A stretch of 64,000 bases of DNA from Phytoseiulus persimilis (taxonomy: Eukaryota; Arthropoda; Arachnida; Mesostigmata; Phytoseiidae). The notes beneath the pieces are model-generated. The model did not search any database. It had not been told where the DNA came from and saw only the letters and a list, made by a program, of their open reading frames with translations. A program made the position numbers and the translations under genes. The stretch is taken from positions 17,050,001 to 17,114,000 of the forward strand of contig CM075103.1 of NCBI GenBank assembly GCA_037576195.1, given 5' to 3'. Numbering within the stretch: position 1 is the stretch's first letter; each line of letters starts with the position of its first letter. This document shows positions 11,291 to 22,945 of the stretch, piece after piece.

Positions 11291-12690
11291 CGGGGAAATT
11301 CAACCGGCAGGTCTGCAGAAGCGGATTTAGCAATGGCTCAAGGGGGGCTGCGGTGGATTAGTGCCGCAGAAAAGATAATATTAGATACGAATGAATAGAT
11401 AATAGGATAAGAGCGCTGACTGAGTTCATCGTATGCAGGGTGGCGCCCTCAACTTGAGACTTTTTCTCGTCTGCGAGAAAAAGCCGCTGGAAGCCCTAAC
11501 TCGGCCAAATGGGTCCCAGTACCAAGGGATGAGGGAGCCGGGGGAGCGTTGAAAGGGGGAGCAACATTTCTCCATCTTAGCTTCTCAATCGTCTCAATGC
11601 TAATGCGATGAGTGATGCCTAGTTGAAGTCGACGGTTTCTTCCCTCTGTCGACGAACTTTGAGTGGCTCCCGAAGCGCGGAAAAATCGAATTTCGAAGTT
11701 CTGTTGCCGCCATAAGTGCAACCATGCCAGGCGGATGATTCACCCGGAATCCCAACTCTATACTTACCGTTTAGACAATCGGTCCTATGCTGACCGCAGA
11801 GGACTGTACAGTCGATGACGACGAAGTGAGATCAATGACTTGAGACTTTGAGACCGAAAGATGACTCTGACGCCGATTCCGGCTCTTCTGCTTCTTTAAC
11901 TGCCTCACTGCCTGTTGGGAGAAAATCATCCAGTTGAGCCGATTCATTCGAATCGAAGCAATATTCAGCTCATTCCCTTTCTGCCCCAGATCAGGCTACG
12001 ATCCTAATGAGAGGTGACTCCCTTGACAACAAATGTCGTATACTGTGTGCGTACCGGTGCGTCATTTGGACTAGGCGGCCATCTGTATGGATGCATTGCG
12101 GCGATCAACAACACTCCGTTGCGACGCGCCAAGTTCAAAAATTCAAGGGTGCCGAGGTGACCATCGAAGAGGGGGATGGGAATCGTTCAAAGAACGAAGA
12201 GGAATCCTAGACAGGGAGTTGGACGAATAATCACAGCTAGATCTCTTACGGAATCTTCAAATGAATGAACTTGAGTGTAGAACCGAGAGCGAAGCTTCGA
12301 TTTCCGTCGGCGCTCGAGGAAGAGATTCAACCGAAGATTTCAGCATGGACGAAAGACTGTGGCACGATCATGTTGGATGGTTCTCACGCGCCCGGAAGCT
12401 CCAAAGACGAGCATTAAGTGTCCCAGTTAACTATTGATCCTTTCAGCCAGGGAGAACTCCCCTCTGATGAGCCTCAGCACGATACCGAGAGGATTGAGAG
12501 CTGTTTGTGTGGTGCTTTGTGCGGTGCAACCCTCCGAGACTGCAAGGCTCTCAAACACCTCATCATTACCCTACTCGAGCCAAACTTGGAGCAGAGGAGC
12601 CCGCGGTACCCTGTCTGCAAATCAATCCGTCATAAACTCAGATGAGGGAAAAGATAAAACGATCAACGGAGTGCATTGACTTTATCTGTG
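11291..12690. other. No recognisable gene
   Basis: Short unrelated frames only; no motif or RNA gene recognised. Confidence 0.4.
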
Positions 12691-12698
12691 AATACAAA

Positions 12699-14203
12699 GG
12701 GGGTCGGCCATTGTCTCGAAAAAACATGGCCGTTCTGCCGTCAGCTTGGTAGGGGAGAGGAGGAGCGGGAAAACAGTCGAGAGCGAGCGGTTGGTATCGT
12801 TGAGGGCTCTTTGGAAAAACTTGAGAACTTTTCACCATCGCCATGTTACTCGCACAATGGTGGACGTCCACCGCAGTGACAGCTCACAGTCAGCTCAACA
12901 ACGTCATTACCCCGCAGTTGAGTGGCCCGGGAGTTGCGTTACCTCTGTGCTCCGCCTCAAGATGAGCCTCGAGTAGATGTTTGTTATGTTGTAGTTAACC
13001 AGTTGAGGCCCACCAGCGCTCCTATATCACCAGAAATTCTTTCAGAACGTGCCCCCAAGGAAATGGTCGGAGGGTTCCCCACACTCCGTGATGCCAGTCA
13101 GGAGACGCATTTCTGAGGGCGATAAATTTCTATGCAATCTTATTGAGAGCGTCAAACTTGACTCATTTGCTTTTCTTCCTACACTGTAGGGGAAGGAACT
13201 ATCCTGAGGCTTTGACACGATGAAGAAAGGGCGCTGATACCGCTCTCTTTCTCTGTTCTGTGAAGGCCCTCACGGTCACTTTATATTGATCCACCAAACT
13301 GTTACCCGTCACAAGGAAAGAATGAATGGGGTTTCGTCGTTTTGTACTCGGCTTCGACGGTTGCATTCGGTCGGGAATTTTCGCTGCGTGGCAGCTGTTG
13401 CGCTGCCGTTCAGCGCTGAGAACCAAAATCTCCCGGCGCTCAAAGTTGCAGTCGCATGAATCTTCCTCGATCTCCGGTCTGACTTAGTCGGTTCCCTCAG
13501 CGTGCCCGATCGGGTCCCCGCTCCCGCCTCGAGCTTTCGATCAAACATTCAGTTCCCCACATACTGCAAGACTAACAGTCTTCCTGGCCATCAGCGAGCG
13601 CCGGCCTGTGATGCTGCCTCTGGATGAATGTTGCTCGTACGCTGGATCCGCATCTAACGATAATTTCTGTCAAACATCGAAACTAATATTCTCCGAAAAA
13701 TATTCCAAGAGAACTCTCCGCATTGGTCTCATATCCGGGGGGAGCAGGTCGGAGCTCGACGACAGCATCGTGAACGATCTCCCGCAATCAGATGTCTAGG
13801 ACGATGATGGAAAGCCTCCAGGAACCAGAGAGAAACTAGGAATCAGATATTGGAGACCTTGCCTTGATCTTGGAGTTCGAGAACCTCGATCTCAACCATG
13901 ATCTCGAAGAGCTTGATTTGGGAGGAGGGAAAAGAACTCCTCTGGCTGAGACTCCCATATATTCTATTTTCCGGGAACGCTTCCGTGTGGTTTCCATGGT
14001 CTACAGAAAGGATGCTCGTTCCGCTCTCGTAATCTACGCCAGTCTGGGCTCACGAGAATACATCGCTGCGCGAGGGAATCTGGTCACTCTCAAGAGCCCT
14101 CAACATATCAAACCGCCCGCCGATCGGCTGTCGGCTTTCCCCCTCTCCCTGGCTGATTTGACTGCTGGGCGGCCATGTTTTTTCGAGACAATGGCCTACA
14201 CTC
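12699..14203. mobile_element. TIR DNA element with 8-bp target duplication, copy 1
   Basis: Flanked by AATACAAA at 12691-12698 and 14204-14211. The ends are inverted repeats of about 120 bp, with 27 bp identical next to the tips (GGCCATTGTCTCG...). The interior has no recognisable transposase. A frame at 13864-14439 starts with a stretch (HDLEELDLGGGKRTPLAE) that recurs as the extra N-terminus of the mariner frame at 17528. A second, inverted copy spans 17412-33509. An 8-bp duplication would fit hAT, P or Merlin; the superfamily is unknown. Confidence 0.7.
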
Positions 14204-14211
14204 AATACAAA

Positions 14212-14774
14212 CAGCTACCTCCCAACTCGGAGGTTATTACCATGTGCCTAGTACTAGAATGTTCCTATAATATGTGCGTACGGAACACTGTAATAATTGC
14301 AGCACGCAGAAGTTCAAAACTTTGCAACGATTTTCCCCCGCCCTGGAACATATCCCAGGAGTTCTCACGATTGCTAGCGAGCGACTCGGAGCGCGCCTGT
14401 GTCGCAACGACGGCAGCGCAACGGTTTGTGGATGGTTGAACCGTTAGCTTTCGTTCTCTTCGTCGGAGTTTGGAGTGTCTTTCAGAAAATGTCGAACTGT
14501 GTATGTTTCCGTGAGCGAAACTGCTTCCTTCCAATGATTCACTGCTTCTGTCCTGTTCTTAAACGCGGCAAGGGAGAACATTGACCGATGGGGGGAGAAA
14601 TTCGTTCTGACGCCAGGGGGCGCATGTTGACAAAACGTATGGGCCGATCCCAATGGACATCATGTCATTGACGGAAGCGACGGGAGCGGAAACTTTTTTT
14701 CTCAAGATGAACGGTCGGACCAAGCGCGGAAGGTTCATTCACCCCGAGTGCAAATTCTCTCGAGGCCCCCTCAG
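14212..14774. other. Likely intron or flank of the KDM4-like pseudogene
   Basis: I looked here for the first JmjN exon of the demethylase and did not find it. No other gene was recognised. It ends in CCCCTCAG at 14767-14774, a plausible splice acceptor for the exon that follows. Confidence 0.4.
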
Positions 14775-16220
14775 GCCATACCACCTCCAGGATGGAGCGC
14801 TCGGAAACAGCCGTATGACACAACCGACATCCTGAACATGTCAATCCCTGCTGCCTTACAGCAAGAGGTCCATGGCAAAGGTGGCTTTTAGCTACAGTAC
14901 TGCACGAAGAAAAGAAAGATGAGTGTCGCTGATTTCAAGAAGATTGCATCCTCACCGAAAGATGAAACACCTGAGTTCCTTGGATATGAAGACCTTTTTT
15001 TTTTTTTTTTCTAACATGAAGAGAGTTTATTCTGTTCGCGTTTTCGAGTCCTTCTCTTATCTCCGCGGGTCAAGCGCCGGTATTCAAGTTTTCTTCGGCA
15101 GCTCGTCCGGGGGACCCTTGTCCCAGGGTGTGTTTTTAGTTATCTATCTGTTGTATTCATGATGTGGTACTCGTCCTTATCTCCAGTTCCCTCTCATATT
15201 TTTCTTTGATTTTCAAAATGGCAGATATCATGTCTGCAACTGCTTTCCAATTCTGAATGTTTACGAGCATGATGTCGACGATGTTTCCAGGTGTGGGTAT
15301 ACACTGTATCATACTTTCTAGTTTTCTTCGGTGCTCTGTGGATTTTGTGCAGTGGAAGATATAATAGTATGTTCCGGCGTGTCGTCTGTCCCGTCTACAC
15401 AACGAACGCATATTGGGCTGAGTTTGATGTTCATTTTGTAGAGGTATGATTGGAAGTGACCGTGTCCCGAAAGAGCTTGGGTCAGAAAATAGTCAACTTC
15501 CCCGTGCTGTATGGTGTACCATGATTTGATGTCTTTTATAAGAGTTTTTGTCCAGGTGCTTTTGGTAGGTTCACCGTGTGACCATCGGCTTTGCATCCTC
15601 TCTAGGAGTATATTTGTGAAGTCCAATTGCATGTGTGGGTCATATGATTGTGTCGGTTCTAGCTCTATGTCAGTGGCATCGTTCATCGATCTCGTTGGTG
15701 TTCTGTCAGTTTGTGTAAAGCCCCTGTTCTTCATGGTCTCCTTGATCCTGATGTCCCATGGGATTGACCAAGAGAGGACCATGGCCACGTCGTTGGATAT
15801 AGTGCGGTATCCCCTGCAGATTCGAATCGCTGTGATTCTTTGTGCGGACACGATGGAGTTGCAGTTATATTTAAGTTTCAAGGCTGTGTGCCATATCGGG
15901 TACCCATAGCAGGTTATTGACCATGCTATTGAGGCTAGAAGATGTCTCCTTCCCTCTTCAGCACCATGGGTCCTTGGCATCAGCCTATTCAGCTGGTTCG
16001 AGATCTTTTTCGCTTTATCAGTTGCGTATCTGATGTGAGCGCGGAAGTTCAGTTTCCGGTCTATATACACCCCGAGGTACTTCACGCTGTTTTTGATTTC
16101 TATTCTTTCGCCATTTATGGATATGAAGACCTGGAACGGAAACATTGGAAGAATATCAAGTTCAACCGACCCATTTATGGGGCGGACGTCAACGGCAGTC
16201 TCTACGATGCAGACGTCGAC
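14775..16220 (+). pseudogene. KDM4/JMJD2-like histone demethylase, exon A (end of JmjN and linker), split by a LINE
   Basis: KDM4 enzymes are Fe(II)/2-oxoglutarate oxygenases that demethylate histone H3 K9 and K36. This exon reads AIPPPGWSARKQPYDTTDIL, then [55 protein letters not shown] and [14 protein letters not shown]. The whole stretch aligns with the end of JmjN and the linker of animal KDM4. It starts after an AG at 14774 and ends at GTGAGT at 16221. An in-frame TAG lies at 14889-14891, and an R1-type LINE with a 14-bp duplication fills 14996-16118. Without the LINE and one duplication copy the exon is about 309 bp. The gene looks like an intron-bearing pseudogene. Confidence 0.8.
14996..16118 (-). 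mobile_element. R1-type LINE, 5'-truncated, inserted in the KDM4-like exon
   Basis: Flanked by GGATATGAAGACCT at 14982-14995 and 16119-16132. On the + strand it begins with a T-run, the poly(A) tail of a minus-strand copy. It encodes the C-terminal part of a reverse transcriptase ORF2: [20 protein letters not shown], an ICRGYRTISNDVAM block and a CVRC...DTPEHTI zinc-knuckle-like motif at about 15350-15410. The last ligands of that motif fall in another frame, so there is one frameshift near 15350. Fingers and palm are missing (5' truncation). The R1 clade is inferred from the YRTIS block and knuckle. Confidence 0.8.
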
Positions 16221-16261
16221 GTGAGTTGGCCATATTTTCTCCTGGTTCCGGCCGAAAGTGT

Positions 16262-17411
16262 TACCAGGGGTGTAAATATGAAACCGCCGTTTTTTTCTCG
16301 AAATGGATTTCCATGTATTTTCTTTAGCGTAGCAAATATCTCATTCAAAGTAGTTGCCGTCCTAAGCTACACACTTGGACCATCTATCGGGCAGATAATG
16401 GATTCCTCGCCAGTAGAATTCTGGGTTTTTAGTCTCACACTAATTTTTGAGCCATTTTTCGATTTCTCCGTGATTGAGGAAGCGCTGTTCCCCCAAGGCG
16501 TGTCCCATGGAGGCGAAGAGGTGGTAATCGGATGAAGCAAGGTCTGGGGAGTATGGCGGGTGGGCGAGAGTTTCCCAGCCTAGTCTTTCTACGGTTTCCA
16601 CAACGCTTTTGGTCTTGTGAGGCGATGCGTTGTCATGGAGGAGAATGTTTCGTTCGTGGCGTGAAGCGGAATGCGGCCGTTTTTGTCGAATGGCGCGATC
16701 TAAAGTGATGAGTTGAGCCTCATATCGACTTCCGGTGACCGTTTCGCCAGGTTTGAGCAGCTCAAAGTAGAGCACGTCGTCCTGATCCCACCAAATGCTC
16801 AACCTTGCCTTTTTCCCGAAGCGATTCGGCCTTGCTGACTCCGGGGGACTTTGACCGGGGTCCACCCACCCTCTCTGACGCTTGGGGTTCTCGTAAAAAA
16901 TCCACTTTTCATCTCCAGTGACCATCCGGTGCAGAAAACCCTTCCTTTCGAACCTGGCAATCAGGATCTGGCACACCGTTTTTCGCCGTTCCTGTTGCCT
17001 CTCTGACAGCTCGTGAGGCACCCACTTTCCAACCTTCAAAATTTTTCCGAGACCCTTCAGACGAATGGATCTGCACTCACGGGTCACTCCCAACCTCTCC
17101 GCACACATTTCTTGACTCTGTGTGCAGTCTTCTGCCAACAAAGCCTCGAGCTCCTCGTCTTCGAACTTCTTGAGAGGTTTGCCGCGTGCTTTGTTCTCGA
17201 TGTTGAAATAACCGGCCTTGAACTTCGCAAACCATTCTCGACACTGTCTCTCACTCAGAGCGCGGTCACCATGAGCTTCTACGAGCATCCGATGCGACTC
17301 AGCAGCCGTTTTTTTCAGGAGGAAACAGAACACTAGATTTCCCCGCAAATCACGAATCGTCGGCTCAAATTTGGACATTTCGACGAGGTTCGAAAAAAAA
17401 GCTTTTAGAAT
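16262..17411 (-). mobile_element. mariner DNA transposon (right boundary lost)
   Basis: The 3' TIR is at 16262-16290 on the + strand and reads TACCAGGGGTGTAAATATGA, a typical mariner end starting at TA. It lies 40 bp after the exon A splice donor, so the element sits inside the KDM4-like intron. The transposase frame runs leftwards from 17378. No matching TIR exists at the other side: about 33 bp before the start codon the sequence becomes the second copy of the 12699 element, so the 5' end has been lost. Confidence 0.8.
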
Positions 17412-17528
17412 ACGGAAGCGTTCCCGGAAAATAGAATATATGGGAGTTTCGGCCAGAGGAGTTCTTCTCCCTGCTCTCAGATCAAGCTCTTCGAGATCAT
17501 GGTTGAGAACGAGGTTCTCGAACTCCAA
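16341..17528 (-). pseudogene. mariner transposase with two in-frame stops, fused to an extra N-terminus
   Basis: The true mariner frame starts MSKFEPTIRDLRG at 17378 and runs 345 codons to a TGA at 16341-16343, the usual mariner length. It carries an N-terminal helix-turn-helix region, then the catalytic blocks VTGDEKWIFY, ILLHDNASPHK and [13 protein letters not shown], giving the DD34D triad. Two in-frame TAG codons (16440-16442 and 16362-16364) cut off the last 33 codons, which otherwise read through [18 protein letters not shown]. Upstream the frame stays open to an ATG at 17528. The extra 50 residues belong to the neighbouring TIR element (shared with 13864 onwards), so the open frame is chimeric by chance or by insertion. 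Confidence 0.85.
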
Positions 17529-18088
17529 GATTAAGGCAAGGTCTCCAATATCTGATTCCTAGTTTCGCTCTGGTCCCTGGAGGCTTTCCATAATCGTCCT
17601 AGGCATCTGATTGCGGAAGATCGTTCACAATGCTGTCGTCGAGCTCCGACCTGCTCCCCCTGGATATGAGACCAATGCGGAGAGCTCTCTCGGAATATTC
17701 TTCTGAGAATATAAGTTTCGGTGTTTGGCAGAAATTATCGTTAGACTCGGATCCAGCACACGAGCAACATTCATTCAGAGGCAGCATCACAGGCCGGCGC
17801 TCGCTGATGGCCAGGAAGACTGTTAGTCTTGCAGTATGTGGGGAAGCGAATGTTTGATCGAAGGCTCAGGGCGGGAGCTGAGGGAACCGACTCAGTCAGA
17901 CCGGAGATCGAGGAAGATTCGTGCGACTGCAACTTTGAGCGCCGGGAGATTTTGGCTCTCAGCGCTGATCGGCAGCGCAACAGCTGCCACGCAGCGAAAA
18001 TTCCCGACAGAATGCAACCGTCGAAGCCGAGTACAAAGAGACGAAACCCCATTCATTCTTTCCTTGTGACGGGTAAGACATCGGTAGA

Positions 18089-18550
18089 TGTTGGAGATCA
18101 GAATCTGAAGCCTGTCGGGCTCAGATCTCGCACGCGTCTGAGAGCATGACACACTCAGATGACTCACAGTACTCCCAAGTCACGACGTCTGGGAAATGCA
18201 ACGAAATCGGGGTTCCAACCCCGACAGCAGATGTAAGGGACTGATACAGACAGTCCACATAAAACCAAGAGTACGGAGTCGGGTTTACAACCCCTCCGAC
18301 CTACAAACTAGACCATCTGTCAACTTATGTTAAGATATGACTCATCTGGTGTCTGGACTCTAGACCAATCATGGGAGAGCTACGCTCCCCTTCTAGGTAT
18401 ATAAGGACCCTCTTTTTCGAATAAACTTCACTGTGGTACAGAGCCTTCTACTCTACACGTCTCTTGCGTTGTCACTCTTGTTGTCAACTGAGCTAGTGTT
18501 CCACACCTTCGATCCTCTACCTTCAAACCCTACGATTTCCAGTCCTATCA
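18089..18550 (+). repeat. 5' LTR of the Copia element
   Basis: 462 bp starting TGTTGGAGATCAG and ending CCAGTCCTATCA. It contains a TATATAAGG promoter-like motif at about 18399 and AATAAA at about 18420. It differs from the 3' LTR at about 2 positions. Confidence 0.9.
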
Positions 18551-18570
18551 CGTTATCAGCCACGTATTCG
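18551..18570 (+). promoter_or_regulatory. Possible primer binding site of the Copia element
   Basis: The sequence directly after the LTR starts CGTTATCAGCC. Copia elements often prime from an internal tRNA fragment near the anticodon. This stretch could pair with a tRNA containing GCTGATAACG, but I cannot name the tRNA with confidence. Confidence 0.3.
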
Positions 18571-18661
18571 CTACGTGACGACACAGCGTGACTTCGCGAT
18601 CGACTACTGTCGGGTAAGCTGACCTCTACCTACTCACCTAGCTACAGCTCAGCTAATACAG

Positions 18662-19681
18662 TTGCAGTCAGGTATATTTTTTCGGCCCATGCAAAGTGCT
18701 CCAGAGACCGAAGCTTCGTTTAATCTTGACGATTACGAGCTCCTAGAGTCTCCTGAAGAGAGAGTGATGGCTGACTCCTCTTCCGCAAGCGGATCTGGTT
18801 CAAAATCCAATCATGCATGCAGCATCACACTGGCTGATGATGGCAGAAACTGGCTCGCGTGGTCTTCACTGGTCACCGTGGTCCTGCAGAACAGCGGTGA
18901 CGCCTACAAAGTTGTTTCTGGCGATCTTGTCATAACAGCGACCGGCTATGAAGCTGCGAACGCTATGGCCAAAACAATCATCCTTAACTCAATCTCCCCC
19001 GTTCTGATAGCCACGTACTTCAGCATTTCTACCCAAGATCTCAATGCGAAAGATCTCTATGAGGCACTGAGGAAGCGTTTTGCTCAAACAAGCGGTATTG
19101 CTCAAGACATAGCTCTTAGCTCGTTCTATAACTTCCGCTACAATTCTTCGAAATCTACGACGAAGAATATAGATAATTTCCAACAAATTATGCAGCGCAT
19201 CGCACTTGCTGGCACGAAGGTGGACGAGAAACAGGCATGCCAGCGTCTCCTGCAAAGCTTGCCCTCGTCCTGGGAAGGTCTTCGTTTGTTCTGGAGTGTT
19301 AAAACCGGAACCGATCAGACTCTTTCCAACCTTTACGTTCTTCTCCGTGAAGAAGCAATGCGACGTGAAAACTCCTCCCAGGCGGATCCGACCGCCTTGT
19401 TCTCTCGTCTCTCTATTCGCTCAAATAGACGACCCAACTTCAACAATCGTCCTCAATACGATAATCGTCGTAATCAGAACTCCTCTTACCGACCTCAATC
19501 ACGTCCTTCGAATACTTTTCAACGCGCTTCCCGCTTCAATTCCAACTCGTACAACTCCAACTCCACTGCTCGCTACCAGAACTCGAATCAAAACCGAAGA
19601 GTCGCCTCAAATCCAACTCAGGCTTCACCCGCTAATGCTTGGCGATCAAGCCAACCTCCTCGAACTCGTGTTTCGACCTAA
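18662..19681 (+). CDS. Copia gag
   Basis: A 339-residue frame. Residues about 55-235 carry a UBN2-type gag fold typical of Copia capsids (NWLAWSSLVTVVLQNSGDAY near the start; DLYEALRKRFAQTSGIAQDI; ACQRLLQSLPSSWEGLRLFW). The C-terminal 100 residues are rich in Asn, Arg, Ser and Tyr. No CCHC zinc knuckle is visible, which is unusual for Copia gag; the basic tail may take over RNA binding. The pol region follows directly. It lies about 110 bp after the LTR. Confidence 0.85.
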   Translation: MQSGIFFRPMQSAPETEASFNLDDYELLESPEERVMADSSSASGSGSKSNHACSITLADDGRNWLAWSSLVTVVLQNSGDAYKVVSGDLVITATGYEAANAMAKTIILNSISPVLIATYFSISTQDLNAKDLYEALRKRFAQTSGIAQDIALSSFYNFRYNSSKSTTKNIDNFQQIMQRIALAGTKVDEKQACQRLLQSLPSSWEGLRLFWSVKTGTDQTLSNLYVLLREEAMRRENSSQADPTALFSRLSIRSNRRPNFNNRPQYDNRRNQNSSYRPQSRPSNTFQRASRFNSNSYNSNSTARYQNSNQNRRVASNPTQASPANAWRSSQPPRTRVST

Positions 19682-22600
19682 CCCCCACGCTCTCGCCAGC
19701 CACCTCTGAATCAGAGGCGCACTTCTCGCCCAACAGCCTATAATGCTGAGACAATCGATCCCTTCGGATCTGATGTTGAGGTTCACATTGCCTCTGCTGC
19801 GCATAACAATCTTGATTCCTCAGTATGGTTAATCGATTCTGGGGCAACCCACAACATTTGCAATGATTTGGATCTTTTCCGAAATTATCTCGCATACTCT
19901 TGTCCCCGTACTGTGAAAGTCGGCGGTCACCAACAACTTCAAGCGCTTGGTGAAGGCGAGATCTTGCTTGTTGTGAACGGCTCCAATGGAGAAACTCTTT
20001 TACATCTCCATGAGGTTCTCTATGTGCCCGAAATGAGGCGAAACCTCGTGTCGATGGCCTGTCTGATGAATGACAATTGGTCAATTACTGCCACTAAGAC
20101 CACCCTTCGCTTGAACCGAGACTTAGCTACTCTCAGGGTTCGAGTGAACGACGGCCTTTTTGCCCTCCGAGCTACAGCTGTGACGGTTCCCATATCTGCC
20201 GAATGCTTGCTTTCTTCGTCACAATCAGTCACTCTGCAGAGTGCTCATGAAACACTTGGACACGTTAATAAACGCCAAGTTCAGCAATTTTTAGCTCGAG
20301 AGGGGATTCCCTTCAAAAGGGACCAGATCACCTGCACTGCCTGTATTGAAGGAAAACTGAATCGGGCGACGTATCGCTCGAAACCCGATTCAGCTGTACC
20401 GCGGTCCCTGGGATACATTTCCACCGATCTGTGTGGTCCTATGTCAACTCCTGGTCTCAAAGGAGAACGTTACTTTATGAATATGAAAGACACCATGTCT
20501 CGTTTCAATCGAATCTTCTTGCTCAAAACCAAAGATCAAGCTCCCGCTCTCATCTAGCAATTCCTCACTTGGTTTCACACTCAAACCGGTACTCAAGTCA
20601 AGCAACTCTTCTGTGACCACGGCCTAGAATTCAATAATGCTCAAGTCAAAGCTTCTCTAGCTTCAATCGGCGCAGAGCTCGTCATGAGCCATGTTGCCTG
20701 TTCTCCCCAGAACGGCCGCGCTGAACGTCAAAATCAAACTATCACTAAACTCGCTCGAACCATGCTCCTTGATTCAAAACTTCCGAAATTCTTGTGGCCA
20801 GAAGCTTGCAGATGTGCCGTTTTCATTCTCAATATCGTAGACGTTTGTCCCCAAACAAACAAGTCTCCGTATGAAACAATTTACAAAGTGAAACCAAAGA
20901 TCTCTCATCTACGCCCTTTCGGCTCCCCCTGCTTCATCTACAACGAAGGAGAAACTGACAAATGGACACACCGCGGCATCCCCGCGTTTCTGATCGGTTA
21001 CACCGACCGTGTTGACGGCTTTCGTGTGTATCTCCCAGGTTCTCCTCCCTCAATTAGGGAAACCAAAGACGTCAGGTTCTTGGGGAAGGCACCAAAGAGT
21101 GCAGCGCATGTCCCCGGTTTGGGAACCGCCGATGAAGCCACTGATTTTATGGACGCGCATGATTCCTCCGATTGCGATAGCATCGTTGAGGACCGGCATC
21201 CTGACGAGGAGCCCTTTCCGCCTGGAGCATTTGACTCGGCTGACGAAAGTGATTCTGCAGCTACGCGCTCGATCACGATACCCCCAATGGAGCAAATGAA
21301 AATGAACCTTCGACGCCGTACGAATCTTCGTAAGCCAAAGCGCTACGAAACAGAGGTGCAGCTAGCAGCGCCCTCTTCACCTGAGCCACAGACTCTTGCA
21401 CAGGCACTTGCGAGTCCAGAAGCAGAGTACTGGAAAGAAGCAATGGCTGAGGAAATGGCCGCACTTAAAGCTCATGGTGTTTGGACATTGGTCGACCCAC
21501 CACAGAACAAGAAACCCGTAACTTGTCGCTGGGTCTTCCGCAGGAAAACCAATGCTGAAAATGAAATAGACCGATACCGTGCACGTCTCGTTGTTCGCGG
21601 TTATAATCAAATTCCCGGTCAAGAATTTCAGGAGCTCTTTAGCCCTGTTGCCAGGCTGGACACTGTCCGCGTTTTGCTTGCTACGAGTGCATCAATGCAT
21701 CTAAAACTTCGTCAGTTTGACGTCACTACCGCCTTCCTCTATGGCGATCTCCAGGAACAAATCTGGATGACTCAACCCCCCGGATGGTCAGATGACACCG
21801 GCAGGGTATGCCTGTTGCACAAAAGTCTATACGGGCTCAAACAAGCTCCGCGATGCTGGAATCAAAAATTGGCAGATGTTCTACGGAATCTCAACTTCAC
21901 TCAAAGCCAAGCCGATCACTGCCTATTCTACTGGCACGGCTCAAATGGCGAACTTCTAATGCTAGCAGTGTACGTCGATGATGGGCTAATCGCCTCGACG
22001 CATGAACACTTGATTACCGACACACTTGCCAAGCTGGGAAAATCATTCAAACTCAAGACTTCTCCTCTGAGTATTTTCCTTGGCATTCAGATTCATATCG
22101 ATTCCGATCACAATATCTGGCTCAACCAGTACAAGTACATCAAAAACATCCTGAAAAGGTTCAATCTTGAGGACTGTCGTCCCGTCTCAATTCCCGCAGA
22201 CTCGGGAATATACGACATTGAGCCTACAACTGAAACTCGCGCAGAAGATCGACCTTATCGCCAACTTCTTGGCGCTTTCATGTTCTTATCTATCTGTACG
22301 CGCCCAGATGTCTGTTTCTCCGTGGGTTTCCTAGCTCGCTTCCTTGAGAATTATTCAGAACAACACTGGCAGGCAGCACTGAAGATCCTGCGTTACTTGC
22401 AGGCGACACCCAACCTGTCAATTGTTTACTCCGGAAGCTCGTCCACTCCGCTAGCTGAAACGCTTAAGCTTTATTCGGACGCCGATTTCGCTGCTTGTAA
22501 ACAGACCCGACGCTCGGTAAGTGGCTCACTTGTCACACTTGCCGGCGGTCCAGTCCTGTGGTCTTCCCAACAGCAACGATCAGTCTCACTGTCCTCCACC

Positions 22601-22945
22601 GAGAGCGAGTTCATAGCGGTCACTGACTGCTCGAAGTCTGCTCTCTGGCTTCGAACACTCTTCCAAGAATTACGAATCACTATTCGTCCAGTGATCTTCG
22701 TGGACAACATTGGAGCGATAAAGCTCATAGAGAATCCAGTATTCCACAAACGTACGAAACACATTTCCACGAGATTCTTCTTCATTCGTCAACTACACGA
22801 ACGTAAACAAGTCGAATATCGATATATTCCGACGACAGAGAATCTCAGTGACGGTCTGACGAAACCACTTCACAAACCAATCTTCGAGCGTCTCCGAACA
22901 CTGATCGGCTTGCGACCATGGCCGCTACCACAATCTTGTTCATAG
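19682..22945 (+). pseudogene. Copia pol (protease, integrase, RT, RNase H)
   Basis: Protease active site WLIDSGATHNI at about 19828. The GAG_pre-integrase zinc region (HETLGHVNKRQVQQFL ... CTACIEGK) is at about 20245-20350. Integrase core runs to about 20900, with CSPQNGRAERQNQTI at about 20700. Reverse transcriptase spans 21480-22150, with RQFDVTTAFLYGDLQEQIW, KSLYGLKQAPRCWNQ and YVDDGLIAS. RNase H spans 22430-22860, with SDADFAACKQTRRSVSG, SLSSTESEFIA and TKPLHKP. The order integrase before RT defines Copia. Most of it is open, with few breaks. Confidence 0.9.
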
